From Streptomyces sp. CB01580 (GTDB taxonomy: Bacteria > Actinomycetota > Actinomycetes > Streptomycetales > Streptomycetaceae), in the NCBI RefSeq assembly GCF_001905795.1, contig NZ_LIXJ01000007.1, positions 62,001 to 126,000 of the forward strand: 64,000 nt of DNA, in the 5' to 3' direction. Position 1 is the first letter of the stretch. Each line of letters starts with the position of its first letter. This document shows, one piece after another, positions 1 to 8,700 of this stretch. The notes below the pieces were generated by a model, which was given only the letters and a program-made list of their open reading frames with translations, did no database searches and was not told where the DNA came from. A program made the position numbers and the translations under genes.

Positions 1-588
1 CTCCCGATCCACCGGGCTCCCCTGCGTATCGGCGGCCGCGGCGTCGGTGGTGTCGGCCGCCCCAGCGGGGGAGGAAGGACCGCCAGAGGCGAAGAGGCCG
101 CCGGGGCCGACCAGGAGATGCGCTCTGAGCTGCGCGTACAGCAGATCGCGTTGGCTCTCGCCGGGTATGGCGAGGTTGAGCACGAAGTTCGCGCCGGAAC
201 GGATCGCGTAGTAGGTCCGATACCCCGAGATGTCGTTGGTGACGGCGACGAGCAGGGACAACGGATGCCGCACTCTCACCGCACGCAGTTCCTCGGCCTG
301 GAACTCGCTGGTGACCGGCATCAGCACCGGCAGGTCAAGCGCACCACAGGGTGCGTTCAGCTGGGCGGCGCTGATGAATTCGACCCGGCCCAGGCCGGAA
401 CGAAGTATGCTCAGCAGCGCGTTCGGCGGGTCGAAGTATGGCTTGAGTCCCGAATGGGCCAGGACATGGAGCTCGGTGGTGGTCGATGCGTGCTGCTGCT
501 CGCTGTGGTGCAAGGCGCTGTTCCCCGTAGCGTCGATCCCGGTGATGGTCGTCCCGCGGTCACTGGGTGACACACAGTGTCGGATCAC
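1..588 (-). CDS. Lanthipeptide-cluster regulator, degenerate receiver-like N-terminus (partial)
   Basis: The reading frame is open from 588 to the left edge, so the C-terminus is missing. About 196 residues are visible. The stretch LLVAVTNDISGYRTYYAIRS followed by GANFVLNLAIPGE resembles the end of a response-regulator receiver fold, but no clear phospho-acceptor pattern is seen. The tail is Ala/Gly/Pro-rich, like a linker to a DNA-binding domain that would lie outside the window. It is the last visible gene of the leftward operon, 33 bp after the lipoprotein gene. Its place matches the LuxR-type regulator (R) of planosporicin/microbisporicin clusters as I remember them. The start is GTG 588; GTG 573 is an alternative, and neither has a good ribosome site. 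The frame is well supported; the function is inferred from position. Confidence 0.5.
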   Translation of the reverse strand, partial: MIRHCVSPSDRGTTITGIDATGNSALHHSEQQHASTTTELHVLAHSGLKPYFDPPNALLSILRSGLGRVEFISAAQLNAPCGALDLPVLMPVTSEFQAEELRAVRVRHPLSLLVAVTNDISGYRTYYAIRSGANFVLNLAIPGESQRDLLYAQLRAHLLVGPGGLFASGGPSSPAGAADTTDAAAADTQGSPVDRE

Positions 589-621
589 GCTCGTGACTCG
601 CCTGCGAACACCTGTCTCCGG

Positions 622-1014
622 TCATCGGCCGACCTTGCACAGTTTCAGTGTCCTGCTGATCAGAGTGCCGAGGCTCACCTTGCCGCCGCCGTCCCCGGAC
701 AGTCGCACCGGTGCGATGTCTGCGTAACCGGCGTCCCGGGCACGGTCGTTGAGCGCATATGTCGTGCCGTCGGGGACGGTGACCACGGCCTGATCGCCCT
801 GGCGGCATTCGGCGGTTGCGTGATCGACGGTCAGTGGCCAGGTGTAGCCGAGGTTCTTCTCCGTGACCTCCTGCTTGGTGGCGGTCGGGCTGGGCAGCGG
901 TACGGGGTCCGTGGTGGCCGGTTCGCTGAGGCCGCCGCCCCCGCAGGCGGTGAGCGCCAGGAGTGCCGCACCGGACAGGGCCGAGACGGCGATGCAACGG
1001 CGATGCGTGGTCAT
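622..1014 (-). CDS. DUF2511-like lipoprotein, probable immunity lipoprotein
   Basis: This 130-residue protein has a signal peptide ending in a lipobox (LTAC, Cys at about residue 24), so it should be lipid-anchored outside the membrane. The mature part contains [12 protein letters not shown], an ALNDRA segment and a C-terminal [13 protein letters not shown], a pattern like the YebY/DUF2511 family with two conserved cysteines. It starts 7 bp after the ABC ATPase gene. Lantibiotic clusters of this type carry a lipoprotein (Q) next to an immunity ABC transporter, and a self-protection role is inferred from that. The biochemical function of DUF2511 is unknown. Confidence 0.8.
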   Translation of the reverse strand: MTTHRRCIAVSALSGAALLALTACGGGGLSEPATTDPVPLPSPTATKQEVTEKNLGYTWPLTVDHATAECRQGDQAVVTVPDGTTYALNDRARDAGYADIAPVRLSGDGGGKVSLGTLISRTLKLCKVGR

Positions 1015-1021
1015 GTGTCTG

Positions 1022-1927
1022 CTACCTCACTGTCGGAATGCTGGTGGAGTGGGTCCGGACGTCGGCGCCGAGAAGAGCGGCGTATCCGTCATCGAGCGAT
1101 GGCTCGACGGGGCGGGCTCCGGCGGGCGGAGAGGTCGTGACGATGCGGTACTCGGTACCTGTCGAGGTGGTCACCGCGCTGACCACCTCGGCGCCGGGCG
1201 GTGGCCCTTCTGCGTGTCCAGTGGGTCGGTGGACATAGGTGCAGCCCGCGGCCCGACTGACCAGAGCGGTGGTGGAGTCGTGGAAGACCAGACGGCCGGA
1301 GGCGAGCACGGCCACATCGGGGCAGGTCTGGGCCACGTCGTCGAGGATGTGGGTGGACAGCAGCACCGTGCGACCGCGGCCGAGGCCGGCGAGCAGCGTG
1401 CGGAAACGCATACGTTCATGCGGGTCCAGTCCGGTGGTGGGCTCGTCGACGATCAGTACCGTCGGGGCGCCCATGAGTGCCTGTGCGATGCCGACCCGTC
1501 GCTTCATCCCCCCGGAGAAGCCGGCCAGTCGCTCTCCGGCCCGGTCGGACAGACCCACCTCGGTGATCCGCTCGTCGACCTGGCGGCGCCGTTCACGTCT
1601 GTCGTGGATGCCCTTGAGCACGCCGATGTAGTCGAGGAACTCGCGTGCCGTCAGGTCCGGGTACAAGGACAGCTCCTGCGGCAGATAGCCCAGGGTGCGC
1701 TTCACGGCGGCGAGCCCGGAGCTGGTCGACAGATCGTGTCCGGCGACGTGGACGCGCCCGGAGGTGGGGCGCAGCACGCCGGTCAGGATGCGCAACAGAG
1801 TGGTCTTCCCCGCCCCGTTGGCACCCAGCAGCCCGACGGTGCCGCTCTCGATGTGGAGGTCGACGGCGTCCAAGGCGCACAGGCCGCCGGGATGGACTTT
1901 TGTCAGTTGTTCCGTAGTGATGTTCAT
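1022..1927 (-). CDS. ABC transporter ATP-binding protein (cluster immunity type)
   Basis: This is a 301-residue ATPase subunit. Walker A is GANGAGKT, the signature is FSGGMKRR, Walker B is VLIVDEP followed by TTGLD, and the H-loop is STHI. The C-terminal 80 residues are a variable tail. Start ATG 1927 overlaps the stop of the permease gene in an ATGA junction, so the two subunits are translationally coupled. It should energise the permease encoded just upstream (1924-2721). With the lipoprotein downstream, the set corresponds to the Y-Z-Q genes of planosporicin-type clusters. Self-immunity by removing the lantibiotic from the membrane is the likely role, by inference. Confidence 0.9.
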   Translation of the reverse strand: MNITTEQLTKVHPGGLCALDAVDLHIESGTVGLLGANGAGKTTLLRILTGVLRPTSGRVHVAGHDLSTSSGLAAVKRTLGYLPQELSLYPDLTAREFLDYIGVLKGIHDRRERRRQVDERITEVGLSDRAGERLAGFSGGMKRRVGIAQALMGAPTVLIVDEPTTGLDPHERMRFRTLLAGLGRGRTVLLSTHILDDVAQTCPDVAVLASGRLVFHDSTTALVSRAAGCTYVHRPTGHAEGPPPGAEVVSAVTTSTGTEYRIVTTSPPAGARPVEPSLDDGYAALLGADVRTHSTSIPTVR

Positions 1928-2721
1928 GATGCTCCGTGTCGTCCGGTGCGGGCGGCGAGATGCCCCAGCACGTAGCAGGCCGCGGCCATCGCGAGGACGA
2001 GCGCGACATTCAGCAGCGCCGCCGCGCCGTCGACCGCCGGGCGCAGGGCCCCGTTGCCCTGCCGGGTGGCCCATACCTCGGGGGCGTGCGCCCAGACGGC
2101 CAGTGGATAACCGCCGAGCGGGGAGAGGACCGTGCCGGTCGGCGTGGGCAGTGGCGAGAAGGCCGGTGGGAAGTGACAGGCCCACAGCCACACCACGACC
2201 GTGACGGCGCGTGCCGCCGCCACCGGCAGCAGCACGCCCAGGAGACCGGCGAAGGCGGTGACCAGCAGCGCCGCCGGTACGACCGCCGTGACCAGCGCGA
2301 TCACCCCGGACACGACCGGGCCAGGGGAACCGCCGGCCACCGAGAACACCGTGGCGTACAGCAGATAGAGACCGGCGACCGGCGCCAGGGCGGCCAGCAG
2401 CGGTCCCCCCAGCACCCCGGCGGTGCGGGGCAGCGGCCCCGCGGGAGTGGCGGTCAGTAGCTCGGCCATGCCGCGGGCTTCGAGACCGCGCCGCAACCGG
2501 TCGGCGAGCGCGATGCCCACGCCGAGGGTGCAGAAGGTGTTGACGACCACCGCCGCCGCTCCGGCCCTGGCGGCGGGATCGCCCTGCCCACCGACGACGG
2601 GCGAGGTGATCACCAGCAGCAGGCTCAGCAGGGCCAGGGGCAGCACGGCGCCCCAGACCACCTTTCGGCGGGCTGTCATCAGGGCCTCGTAGCGAAGGGT
2701 CCACAGCAGAGCGGTCATCAT
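1924..2721 (-). CDS. ABC transporter permease (cluster)
   Basis: This 265-residue hydrophobic protein has about six membrane segments, for example LPLALLSLLLVITSPVV near residue 20 and ALVTAVVPAALLVTAFAGLL in the middle. It has the length and layout of an ABC-2 type membrane subunit. The first of two adjacent ATG codons (2721) overlaps the stop of the preceding membrane-protein gene, and its own stop overlaps the start of the ATPase gene. The coupling to an ATPase defines it as the transport channel of the pair. The exported substrate is inferred to be the cluster's own lanthipeptide. Confidence 0.85.
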   Translation of the reverse strand: MMTALLWTLRYEALMTARRKVVWGAVLPLALLSLLLVITSPVVGGQGDPAARAGAAAVVVNTFCTLGVGIALADRLRRGLEARGMAELLTATPAGPLPRTAGVLGGPLLAALAPVAGLYLLYATVFSVAGGSPGPVVSGVIALVTAVVPAALLVTAFAGLLGVLLPVAAARAVTVVVWLWACHFPPAFSPLPTPTGTVLSPLGGYPLAVWAHAPEVWATRQGNGALRPAVDGAAALLNVALVLAMAAACYVLGHLAARTGRHGAS

Positions 2722-3356
2722 GCCTCCCGGGGGCCGAGGTGGGCGTCGCCATGACCGAGCCGGGCCCCGGAACGGGCACCCGGGCGGAGCGCGCGCAGCG
2801 CCAGCGAGAACAGATGGCCCCCGATCAGCAGGGCGGGCACGGCCTGCGCCGCTCCTTCGGGCACCACACGGTCGACCAGCAGCAGCTTGGCCAGGACCAC
2901 GGCGACGATCAGTCCGGTCGCGGGCGTCGCCGACCCCGCCCGTGCCGTCGCCCAGACGGCGGCACCGCTCAGGAGCACGGACAGACCGGACAGCTCCAGC
3001 AGGGTGGTGAGGGGGCCGGGTTGGCGGCCGGTGGCCGCCACCAGCCCCACCAGGACGAGGACGGCGGCAGCCGTGACGGACGCGGGCCAGGCCAGCCGAC
3101 GGGCGACGGTGCGCGGATAGGGGGTGGGCAGGGCGAGATGGAGCTCCAGCATCGGCTCCCGTGCCACCACGGCCGCACACGCCAGCGCGGTGGCGGTGGG
3201 GAGCGCGCAACTGAGCAGCGCCCGGTCGAGAACGACTCCGGTGCCGGACCCCGTGGCCACGGCCGCGGATGCGGTGATCGCCGCGAGAACCGGCAGCACG
3301 AACGCCTGCCGTCCGCAGCGACGTGCTTCGTGGGCCCACCACGGTACAGCGGTCAT
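2718..3356 (-). CDS. Six-helix membrane protein, first gene of leftward immunity operon
   Basis: The 212-residue protein consists almost entirely of about six membrane helices joined by short loops; no soluble domain or catalytic motif is seen. It looks like a half-permease or an accessory membrane subunit of the downstream ABC transporter, with which it shares an ATGA overlap. ATG 3356 was chosen because a GGGAGG ribosome site lies just upstream and because the GAACC/GCTAC promoter at 3404-3428 would give a leader of about 40 nt. The longer frame beginning at 3473 would include that promoter. Planosporicin-type clusters have a membrane protein (J) in this position. Its molecular function is unknown. 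Confidence 0.75.
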   Translation of the reverse strand: MTAVPWWAHEARRCGRQAFVLPVLAAITASAAVATGSGTGVVLDRALLSCALPTATALACAAVVAREPMLELHLALPTPYPRTVARRLAWPASVTAAAVLVLVGLVAATGRQPGPLTTLLELSGLSVLLSGAAVWATARAGSATPATGLIVAVVLAKLLLVDRVVPEGAAQAVPALLIGGHLFSLALRALRPGARSGARLGHGDAHLGPREA

Positions 3357-3403
3357 GGTCCCGTTCCTCCCGTTGTTCCCCGGCCTCCCGTTGCCCCCCG
3401 TAC

Positions 3404-3428
3404 GTAGCGGTCCGGCCCGGGACGGTTC
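3404..3428 (-). promoter_or_regulatory. Probable ECF sigma promoter for the J-Y-Z-Q-R-like operon
   Basis: On the minus strand GAACC (3428-3424) is followed after exactly 15 bases by GCTAC (3408-3404). The 3' element lies 48 bp before the ATG at 3356. This is the form I remember for promoters used by the planosporicin cluster sigma factor. A near-identical element precedes the sigma gene itself. Confidence 0.65.
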
Positions 3429-3494
3429 ACGCCAGGAGCCAAAACCGGCGGTGCGGGGCACGGGCGCGTGCACGCGCCCCGCGTACGGCGGGGG

Positions 3495-4556
3495 CTACGA
3501 CGGCGCGTGCTCGCCGAACGACCGCATCGCCCGGGCGGCCCACACCAGCAGGGCCGCCGCCGCCGCGAGCGTCCACGGCGTCGTCGACAGCAGCCCGTCC
3601 AGCAGCGCGTCGAGCGGTGTGCTGAGCAGTCCGTGCGGCCCGCCCACCACGCCCAGGAACCACAGCGTGCCCCCCGCCGCCGCGCCCGCCGGTGGCGAGA
3701 AGCGGACGGAGAGCGCGAGAGCGAGCGACGCCGCCAGCAGCGACTCGCCGAGCCAACTCGCCACCACCGCCCACCAGCCGGGCCCCCGCACCAGCGCGGA
3801 GCAGACCATGGCGAGCGCCAGATCCACGCACAGGACCGTCGCCAGCCGGGCCAGGAACACCGCCGCGGGCGACACCGGCAGCGTGAACAGCAGCTCGCGC
3901 CGGGGGTCCCGGCGGGGGGAGGCCACGATCAGTGCCCCGAACAGCACGGACAGCACGACCACCGCACCGAACAGCCGTATTCCGACGCGCTCCTGCATCT
4001 GTGCCGAGGAGACCAGGGCGGCGGCAACCAGCCCGATCGCGCTCAGCGGGGCCCACAGCCGGGGCATCAGCACCAGTTGCCGGACGGCCAGTTGCCAGGC
4101 CGTCCGCCAGGGCCGCGCGGGACCGGCGGTGCCCATGGGCACGGAGGCGTCGGCGGATGCGGGCGCGCCGCTCGGCACGGCACCGGGCGCGGCGGATTCC
4201 GGCCCGGTCCCGGACCCGCTTCTCCGCCCGGCGAAGCGTTTCCGTGCGGTGGCCGGTGTTCGTCCCGAGCGGGCGACGGCGGGGACGGAGGGGACAGCGG
4301 GCACGTCGGGGACGGCGGGGGAATGGGGAGCCGTGCCGATCGGCGCGACGGCGGGCAGGACCCCCAACAAGTCGTCGAAGGACGGTACGGGTACGGCTTC
4401 TTCGGCCTCGGCGCGGACCGCGTACGTGATGTTCTGCCAAACTGCCAAATTCTCGCGGCAGTCGGAGCATTCGCCCAGATGCCGGTCGTGGTGCGTGTCG
4501 ACGGCCCCGGCGCGTGCCAGACACGCCAGGACGTCGTCCGTGAGGTGATCACTCAT
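3495..4556 (-). CDS. Anti-sigma factor: zinc-finger (zf-HC2) domain plus six membrane helices
   Basis: The 353-residue protein has a soluble N-terminus with the anti-sigma zinc motif His-x3-Cys-x2-Cys (HLGECSDC, around residues 26-33). A long Pro/Ala/Ser-rich linker (about residues 60-140) follows, then about six membrane segments. It should hold the co-encoded ECF sigma factor at the membrane until a signal, probably tied to envelope stress or the antibiotic, releases it. Its ATG overlaps the stop of the sigma gene (ATGA), the usual sigma/anti-sigma coupling. A six-helix anti-sigma factor (W) is what planosporicin/microbisporicin clusters encode. The start at 4556 is fixed by the overlap; longer frames run into the sigma gene. 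Confidence 0.88.
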   Translation of the reverse strand: MSDHLTDDVLACLARAGAVDTHHDRHLGECSDCRENLAVWQNITYAVRAEAEEAVPVPSFDDLLGVLPAVAPIGTAPHSPAVPDVPAVPSVPAVARSGRTPATARKRFAGRRSGSGTGPESAAPGAVPSGAPASADASVPMGTAGPARPWRTAWQLAVRQLVLMPRLWAPLSAIGLVAAALVSSAQMQERVGIRLFGAVVVLSVLFGALIVASPRRDPRRELLFTLPVSPAAVFLARLATVLCVDLALAMVCSALVRGPGWWAVVASWLGESLLAASLALALSVRFSPPAGAAAGGTLWFLGVVGGPHGLLSTPLDALLDGLLSTTPWTLAAAAALLVWAARAMRSFGEHAPS

Positions 4557-5110
4557 AGCTGTCCCGATCCTTCCAGCCGCGTGGCGGCGAGCATGTTGCC
4601 CAGCCGCCTGCGTGCGTGGGACATCCGGCTCTTGACGGTGCCGACCGGGATGGCGAGCGCGGTGGCCACCTCCGGGTAGGCCATCTCTTCGAACAGCACC
4701 AGCGCGAGGACCTCGCGCAGATGCTCGGGCAGCGCCCGTACCGCTGCCCGCAGCGCGGAGTGCTCGGACTCCACCACGACCTGGTCCTCGACGCTCGGCG
4801 CGGTGTCGGCCACGTCCCGCGCCTCCGACAGGTCCGTCAACCGGGGGCGCGACCTGCGGAGTTGATTGTGCGCCTGCCGTCTGGCCACACCCATCAGCCA
4901 GCCCCTGACGGAGGAATCGCCCCGGAAACCGGCCGCCGAGCGCCAGACGGCCAGCCACGTCTCCTGCAGGATCTCCTCGGAAACGCCCTGGTCCGAGGTG
5001 AGTCTGCGGATGAGTCGGAGCATCGCGCCGGCATGCCTGTCGTAGAGCGTTCGCAGGGCGGTCTGGTCGCCGTGGGCGACGGCGGATAGCAGAGCTTCGT
5101 CCGAGCACAC
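4553..5110 (-). CDS. ECF RNA polymerase sigma factor of the lanthipeptide cluster
   Basis: This is a 185-residue ECF sigma factor. Region 2 lies at about residues 20-90, including QETWLAVWRSAAGF and VRGWLMGVARRQ. Region 4 lies at about 120-170, with LPEHLREVLALVLFEEM and the helix-turn-helix YPEVATALAIPVGTVKSRM. It is predicted to direct RNA polymerase to the GAACC/G(C/A)TAC promoters in front of itself and of the next operon, making a positive loop restrained by the anti-sigma factor. GTG 5110 lies only nine bases past the -10 element and has no ribosome site, so the message may be leaderless. It corresponds to X of planosporicin-type clusters. Confidence 0.92.
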   Translation of the reverse strand: MCSDEALLSAVAHGDQTALRTLYDRHAGAMLRLIRRLTSDQGVSEEILQETWLAVWRSAAGFRGDSSVRGWLMGVARRQAHNQLRRSRPRLTDLSEARDVADTAPSVEDQVVVESEHSALRAAVRALPEHLREVLALVLFEEMAYPEVATALAIPVGTVKSRMSHARRRLGNMLAATRLEGSGQL

Positions 5111-5119
5111 ATCACGTAC

Positions 5120-5144
5120 GTATCAAGAAAGCGCCGAACGGTTC
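5120..5144 (-). promoter_or_regulatory. Probable autoregulated ECF promoter of the sigma gene
   Basis: On the minus strand GAACC (5144-5140), 15 bases, then GATAC (5124-5120). The 5' element and spacing are identical to the element at 3404-3428, and the 3' element differs by one base. The GTG start of the sigma gene at 5110 would coincide roughly with the transcription start. Confidence 0.6.
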
Positions 5145-5288
5145 ACTGTCCGTCGGGACGATCCGTGATTTTTCAGCCGGGGGAGTGGTGGAGGTCTTCG
5201 TGTCCTGGGCCGCCGTGGTAATGGGCGTGGATTCGGCCGGGGAAGGGCCGCAGTCGCGCGGGGTTGCTCGTCGGCGCCCCCGATCGCG

Positions 5289-5327
5289 GGACTGCCTGCG
5301 GGGCCTGCCTGGACTGCCAGGACTGCC
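5289..5327 (+). promoter_or_regulatory. Three GGACTGCC direct repeats upstream of lanA
   Basis: GGACTGCC occurs at 5289-5296, 5311-5318 and 5320-5327, within the 345-bp divergent intergenic region (5111-5455). They lie about 130-165 bp before the lanA start and just before a TTGAAC (5345-5350) that could serve as a -35 element. No GAACC-N15-GCTAC promoter is found facing lanA. The repeats are therefore candidate sites for the cluster's dedicated regulator. Nothing else recognisable is seen in this region apart from a GGAACC at 5337 and the lanA ribosome site AAGGAG (5444-5449). Confidence 0.35.
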
Positions 5328-5455
5328 AACCGGTCCGGAACCTATTGAACAGTCGCGGGTGGCCATGGATCGTGATGCGAGGATCACGTTCCGTGACCGC
5401 CCGTTCGGTTTTCGTCAGGGAATCCGAAGCAGCACCGAGAGGCAAGGAGTTCAGC

Positions 5456-5626
5456 ATGGGGATCAAGTCCGTCCCGCTGCCGGACGTCGAGACCGACCTG
5501 TTCGACCTCGACCTGGAGATCGGCGTGGAGCGGTCCGTCGCCGGGCCCGCCATCACGAGCGTCTCCTACTGCACGCCCGGATGTACGAGTGAAGGCGGCG
5601 GCTCCGGCTGCAGCCACTGCTGTTGA
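5456..5626 (+). CDS. lanA: Lanthipeptide precursor peptide, planosporicin-like (W6Y variant)
   Basis: This 56-residue precursor has a leader (residues 1-32) with the class I signature FDLDL at 16-20 and a GPA cleavage site. The 24-residue core (33-56) starts with ITSVSYCTPGC. It holds five Cys (core positions 7, 11, 20, 23, 24) and eight Ser/Thr. By analogy with NAI-107/planosporicin the rings would be 3-7, 8-11, 13-20, 18-23 and 21-24, with the first two forming the nisin-like lipid II-binding part. As I remember the planosporicin core, the only difference is Tyr instead of Trp at position 6. ATG 5456 is preceded by AAGGAG at 5444-5449; in-frame upstream codons give no leader-like sequence. 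The product is a probable cell-wall-targeting lantibiotic. Confidence 0.95.
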   Translation: MGIKSVPLPDVETDLFDLDLEIGVERSVAGPAITSVSYCTPGCTSEGGGSGCSHCC

Positions 5627-5636
5627 CGGCGCGCAA

Positions 5637-5673
5637 CCGTGGGGCCGTGCGGGACGACGTCGCGGCCCCACGG
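5637..5673 (+). terminator. Hairpin between lanA and lanB (attenuator)
   Basis: CCGTGGGGCCG (5637-5647) and its exact complement CGGCCCCACGG (5663-5673) form an 11-bp stem with a 15-nt loop, 10 bases after the lanA stop. There is no T-run. Partial termination here would give more precursor than enzyme message, a common arrangement in lantibiotic operons. Confidence 0.75.
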
Positions 5674-5718
5674 ACCGTCCCCGGGCCCGCCCGGACGGTA
5701 ACGAGAAGGGGGAGCACG

Positions 5719-8700
5719 GTGAGGGAACGGCCCGAGACACCGCACGGGACACCGCCACCGTTCGGTGCGACGCCCGGGACGCGGTCCGAGAACGAGCCCC
5801 GGACGTCGGTGCGGGCATCGACGAGGACGTCGGCCAGGGCGTCGCCCGCGGCACCGTTCGAGGCGAAGGACGTCTTCCTGTACCGCGCGCCGCTGGCGCC
5901 GCCGACGCCTCCGTCCGGGGCGCGGACCGAGGCTCGGAGCGGCCTGCGGGCACCCACCGGGGGAGACCCCCGGTCCCTCGATGCCTGTGCCCGGCTCCTC
6001 GCCTCGGCCGCCGTGGACACCGTTCTCGGCGAGGCGCTCGATCTCGCCTCGCCCAGCCTCGGCGCCCTGGTGCGTCGCGTCTGCGAGCACGGCCCCGACG
6101 GCATCAGGCCCGGGCAGCTGCGCCGGGCCGCGCTCGCCGTGCTCCGCTACGACATCAGGATGCGGACCCGGCCCACTCCGTTCGGCCTGTTCGCGGGCGT
6201 GGCCCGCGGCCGGTTCGACACCACCGCCGAGTCCGGAAGCGGCACGGCCCACCGCACCCGCACCCATGCCGACATGCAGTGGCTCACCAGGATCGGCCAC
6301 CGACTGGAACGCGATCCCGCCGTGCTGTCCACGCTCACCGTCCAGGCGCACCAGGCCCTCGTCGCGCGCGGGGACCGCCTCGTTCTGACCGCCCCCTCCA
6401 CGCAGGGCGTGCCCCCGGGCGAGGGTGGCGAGGGCCGTTCCACCGTGTCCGTGCGCAGGACCGCGGTCGTCGAACGGGTCGTGACCGAGGCCATGACCCC
6501 CCTGCCGTACGGGGAACTGCTCCGGCGCACCACCGACGCGTTCCCCGGGGCGTCCCCGGAACGAGTGCGCGGTCTGCTCGCCGAACTGGTGCGGCAGGAG
6601 ATCCTCCTGACCGGACTGCGCCCGCCACTGGACGGCGGCGACCCGCTGCACCACGTCATCGGACTGCTCGCCGGGGTCGCCGAACCGTCCGGGGAGACCC
6701 TTCGGACGCGTGACGCGCTGCTGGCCGTGGAGGAGCTGAGGAAGGCGTACGACGCCCGGACCGTCGGCGCCGGACGGGAGGAGCTGGGCAGGCTGCTGAG
6801 CACCGCGCGGTCGGTGGAGCCCGACGACACACCCCTGCACGTCGACACCCGCCTCGACGTCGATGTGCGGCTGCCGTACGCGGTGCGCGACGAGATCGAG
6901 ACCGCCGCCGGGGTGATGTGGCGGCTGTCCCGCCCCAAGCTCGGCCTCCTCGCGCTGCGCGACCACCACCGCCGCTTCCTCGACGTCTACGGGGCCGACC
7001 GCGTGGTGCCCGTCCTGGAACTCCTCGACCCGTCGACCGGACTCGGCGCCCCCGAGGGCTACGGCTGGCCCAACAGCGAGGCGGCGCCCGTACCGCCGGA
7101 GGCGTACGAGGGGCCGCGTACCGCCCGCAGGAACCGCGCCGTGGCCCGGCTCGTGGCCGTCGCGCAGCGGACCGGACGGCGCGAAGTGGTCCTCGACGAC
7201 GCGGATCTCGACGAGCTGTGCCACGACGCGGCCGACCCCGCGGACGTGCCCAACTCCTGCGAGGTGACGGTGCAGGTCGTCGCCTCCTCGGCGGCGGCGC
7301 TGGACGCGGGGGACTTCCTGGTCTTCCTCTCGCCCTCGCCCGGATCGCACCGGGCCGGTTCCACCTTCGCCCGGTTCGCCGACCAGCACCCCTCCTGGGA
7401 GGCCGAGTTCGCGGCGCTGCACCGCGACAACCCGGTGCACGTCCAGGGCGCCGTCGCCGTCGACCTCGCCTTCCGGCCGCGCTCGGGCCGGGCCGCCAAC
7501 CTGGCCCACACCGTCCCGGCCACCGGGCGTCGCATCGGTGTGGGCCTGCCCGACGCGCCCGGCACGGAGGAACTGCGCCTGGCCGACATCGGCGTCGGCG
7601 CCACCCTCGACCGGCTGACCGCCGTGCACATGCCCACCGGCCGCGAGATCGTGCCCGTGCTCGGCAACATGGTCAGTGCCCCCGCCCAGGCCCCGAACGC
7701 CGTCCGCCTGCTGTGGGAGATCGGGCTGGAGGGGCAGCGGCTCTGGGAGCCCTGGAACTGGGGCCCGTTCGCCGACGCGCCGTTCGTCCCCCGGGTGCGG
7801 CACGGGCGGTTCGTGCTGGCCTCTGCGGTCTGGCGGCCGGACGGGATCCGGGCGCGGGCCCGTGACCTGCGGACGAGGGACGACGGAGAACGCACCGCCG
7901 ACTGGGCGCGTGCCGTGGCCGGCTGGCGGGCCGACTGGGACGTGCCGAGCCGGATCCTCGCGGTCACCGCCGACCAGCGGCTGCTGCTCGACCTCGACGA
8001 CGTCTGGCATCGGGAACTGCTGCTCGACCAGTTGGTGCGCCATTCGGACCTCATCGCCCAGGAGGTCCCCGGGGAGCACGAGGACTGGTTGGACAGTCCG
8101 CTCGCCGGGCACGTCGTCGAACTCGTCGTCCCGATGACCCGCCGGGCCGCCGGTCGCCCCCTGTGCCGCCCGTACGCCGGAAGCCGCGACCCCGTGCGGA
8201 GCGGTCGCGCCGAGAGCCGCGCGCCGGGCGCACCGCCCTCGCCCGCCGCGAGCGCCCCGCGCACCCCGGATTCTCCTTGTACTCCGCACACCCCGCCCCG
8301 CGCCCCGGGCCCGTCCCACCCCTCGTACGCCCTCCGCACCTCGTACGCGCCCCGTACTCTGCGCACGGTCCACGGACTCGGTGGCGAATGGCTCTACCTC
8401 AAGCTGCGCGGATCGGCCCGCGCCCACGACGATCTGCTGCGCGAGTACGTGCCCGCACTGGTCGAGCTGGCCGGGCGGCACGGAGCCGACCGCTGGTTCT
8501 TCGTCCGGTACACCGACGACCACGGCCACCACCTGCGGCTGCGGCTGCACGGCTCATGTCCCGAGGCCCTGTGGGGCAAGGCCGTCCCGGCGCTCGGCGC
8601 GCTGCTGCGGACCTGGCAGCGGGACGGGGTGGTGCGCGGCCACAGCCTCGACCAGTACGACCCGGAGACCGAGCGCTACGGCGGCCCCGCCGCCAGGCGC

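Noticed and set aside
863..1975. Long open frame on the + strand across the ABC ATPase gene
   Set aside because: It is the antisense of a gene with clear Walker motifs; its translation is low-complexity Gly/Gln/Asp.
5337..5362. GGAACC upstream of lanA as a cluster sigma promoter
   Set aside because: Fifteen bases downstream the sequence is GGTGG, not GCTAC or GATAC, so it does not match the two convincing elements.
5623..5718. TTG 5623 as the start of lanB, giving 1206 residues
   Set aside because: The extra 32 residues are low-complexity and would span the 11-bp hairpin, and GTG 5719 has a strong ribosome site.
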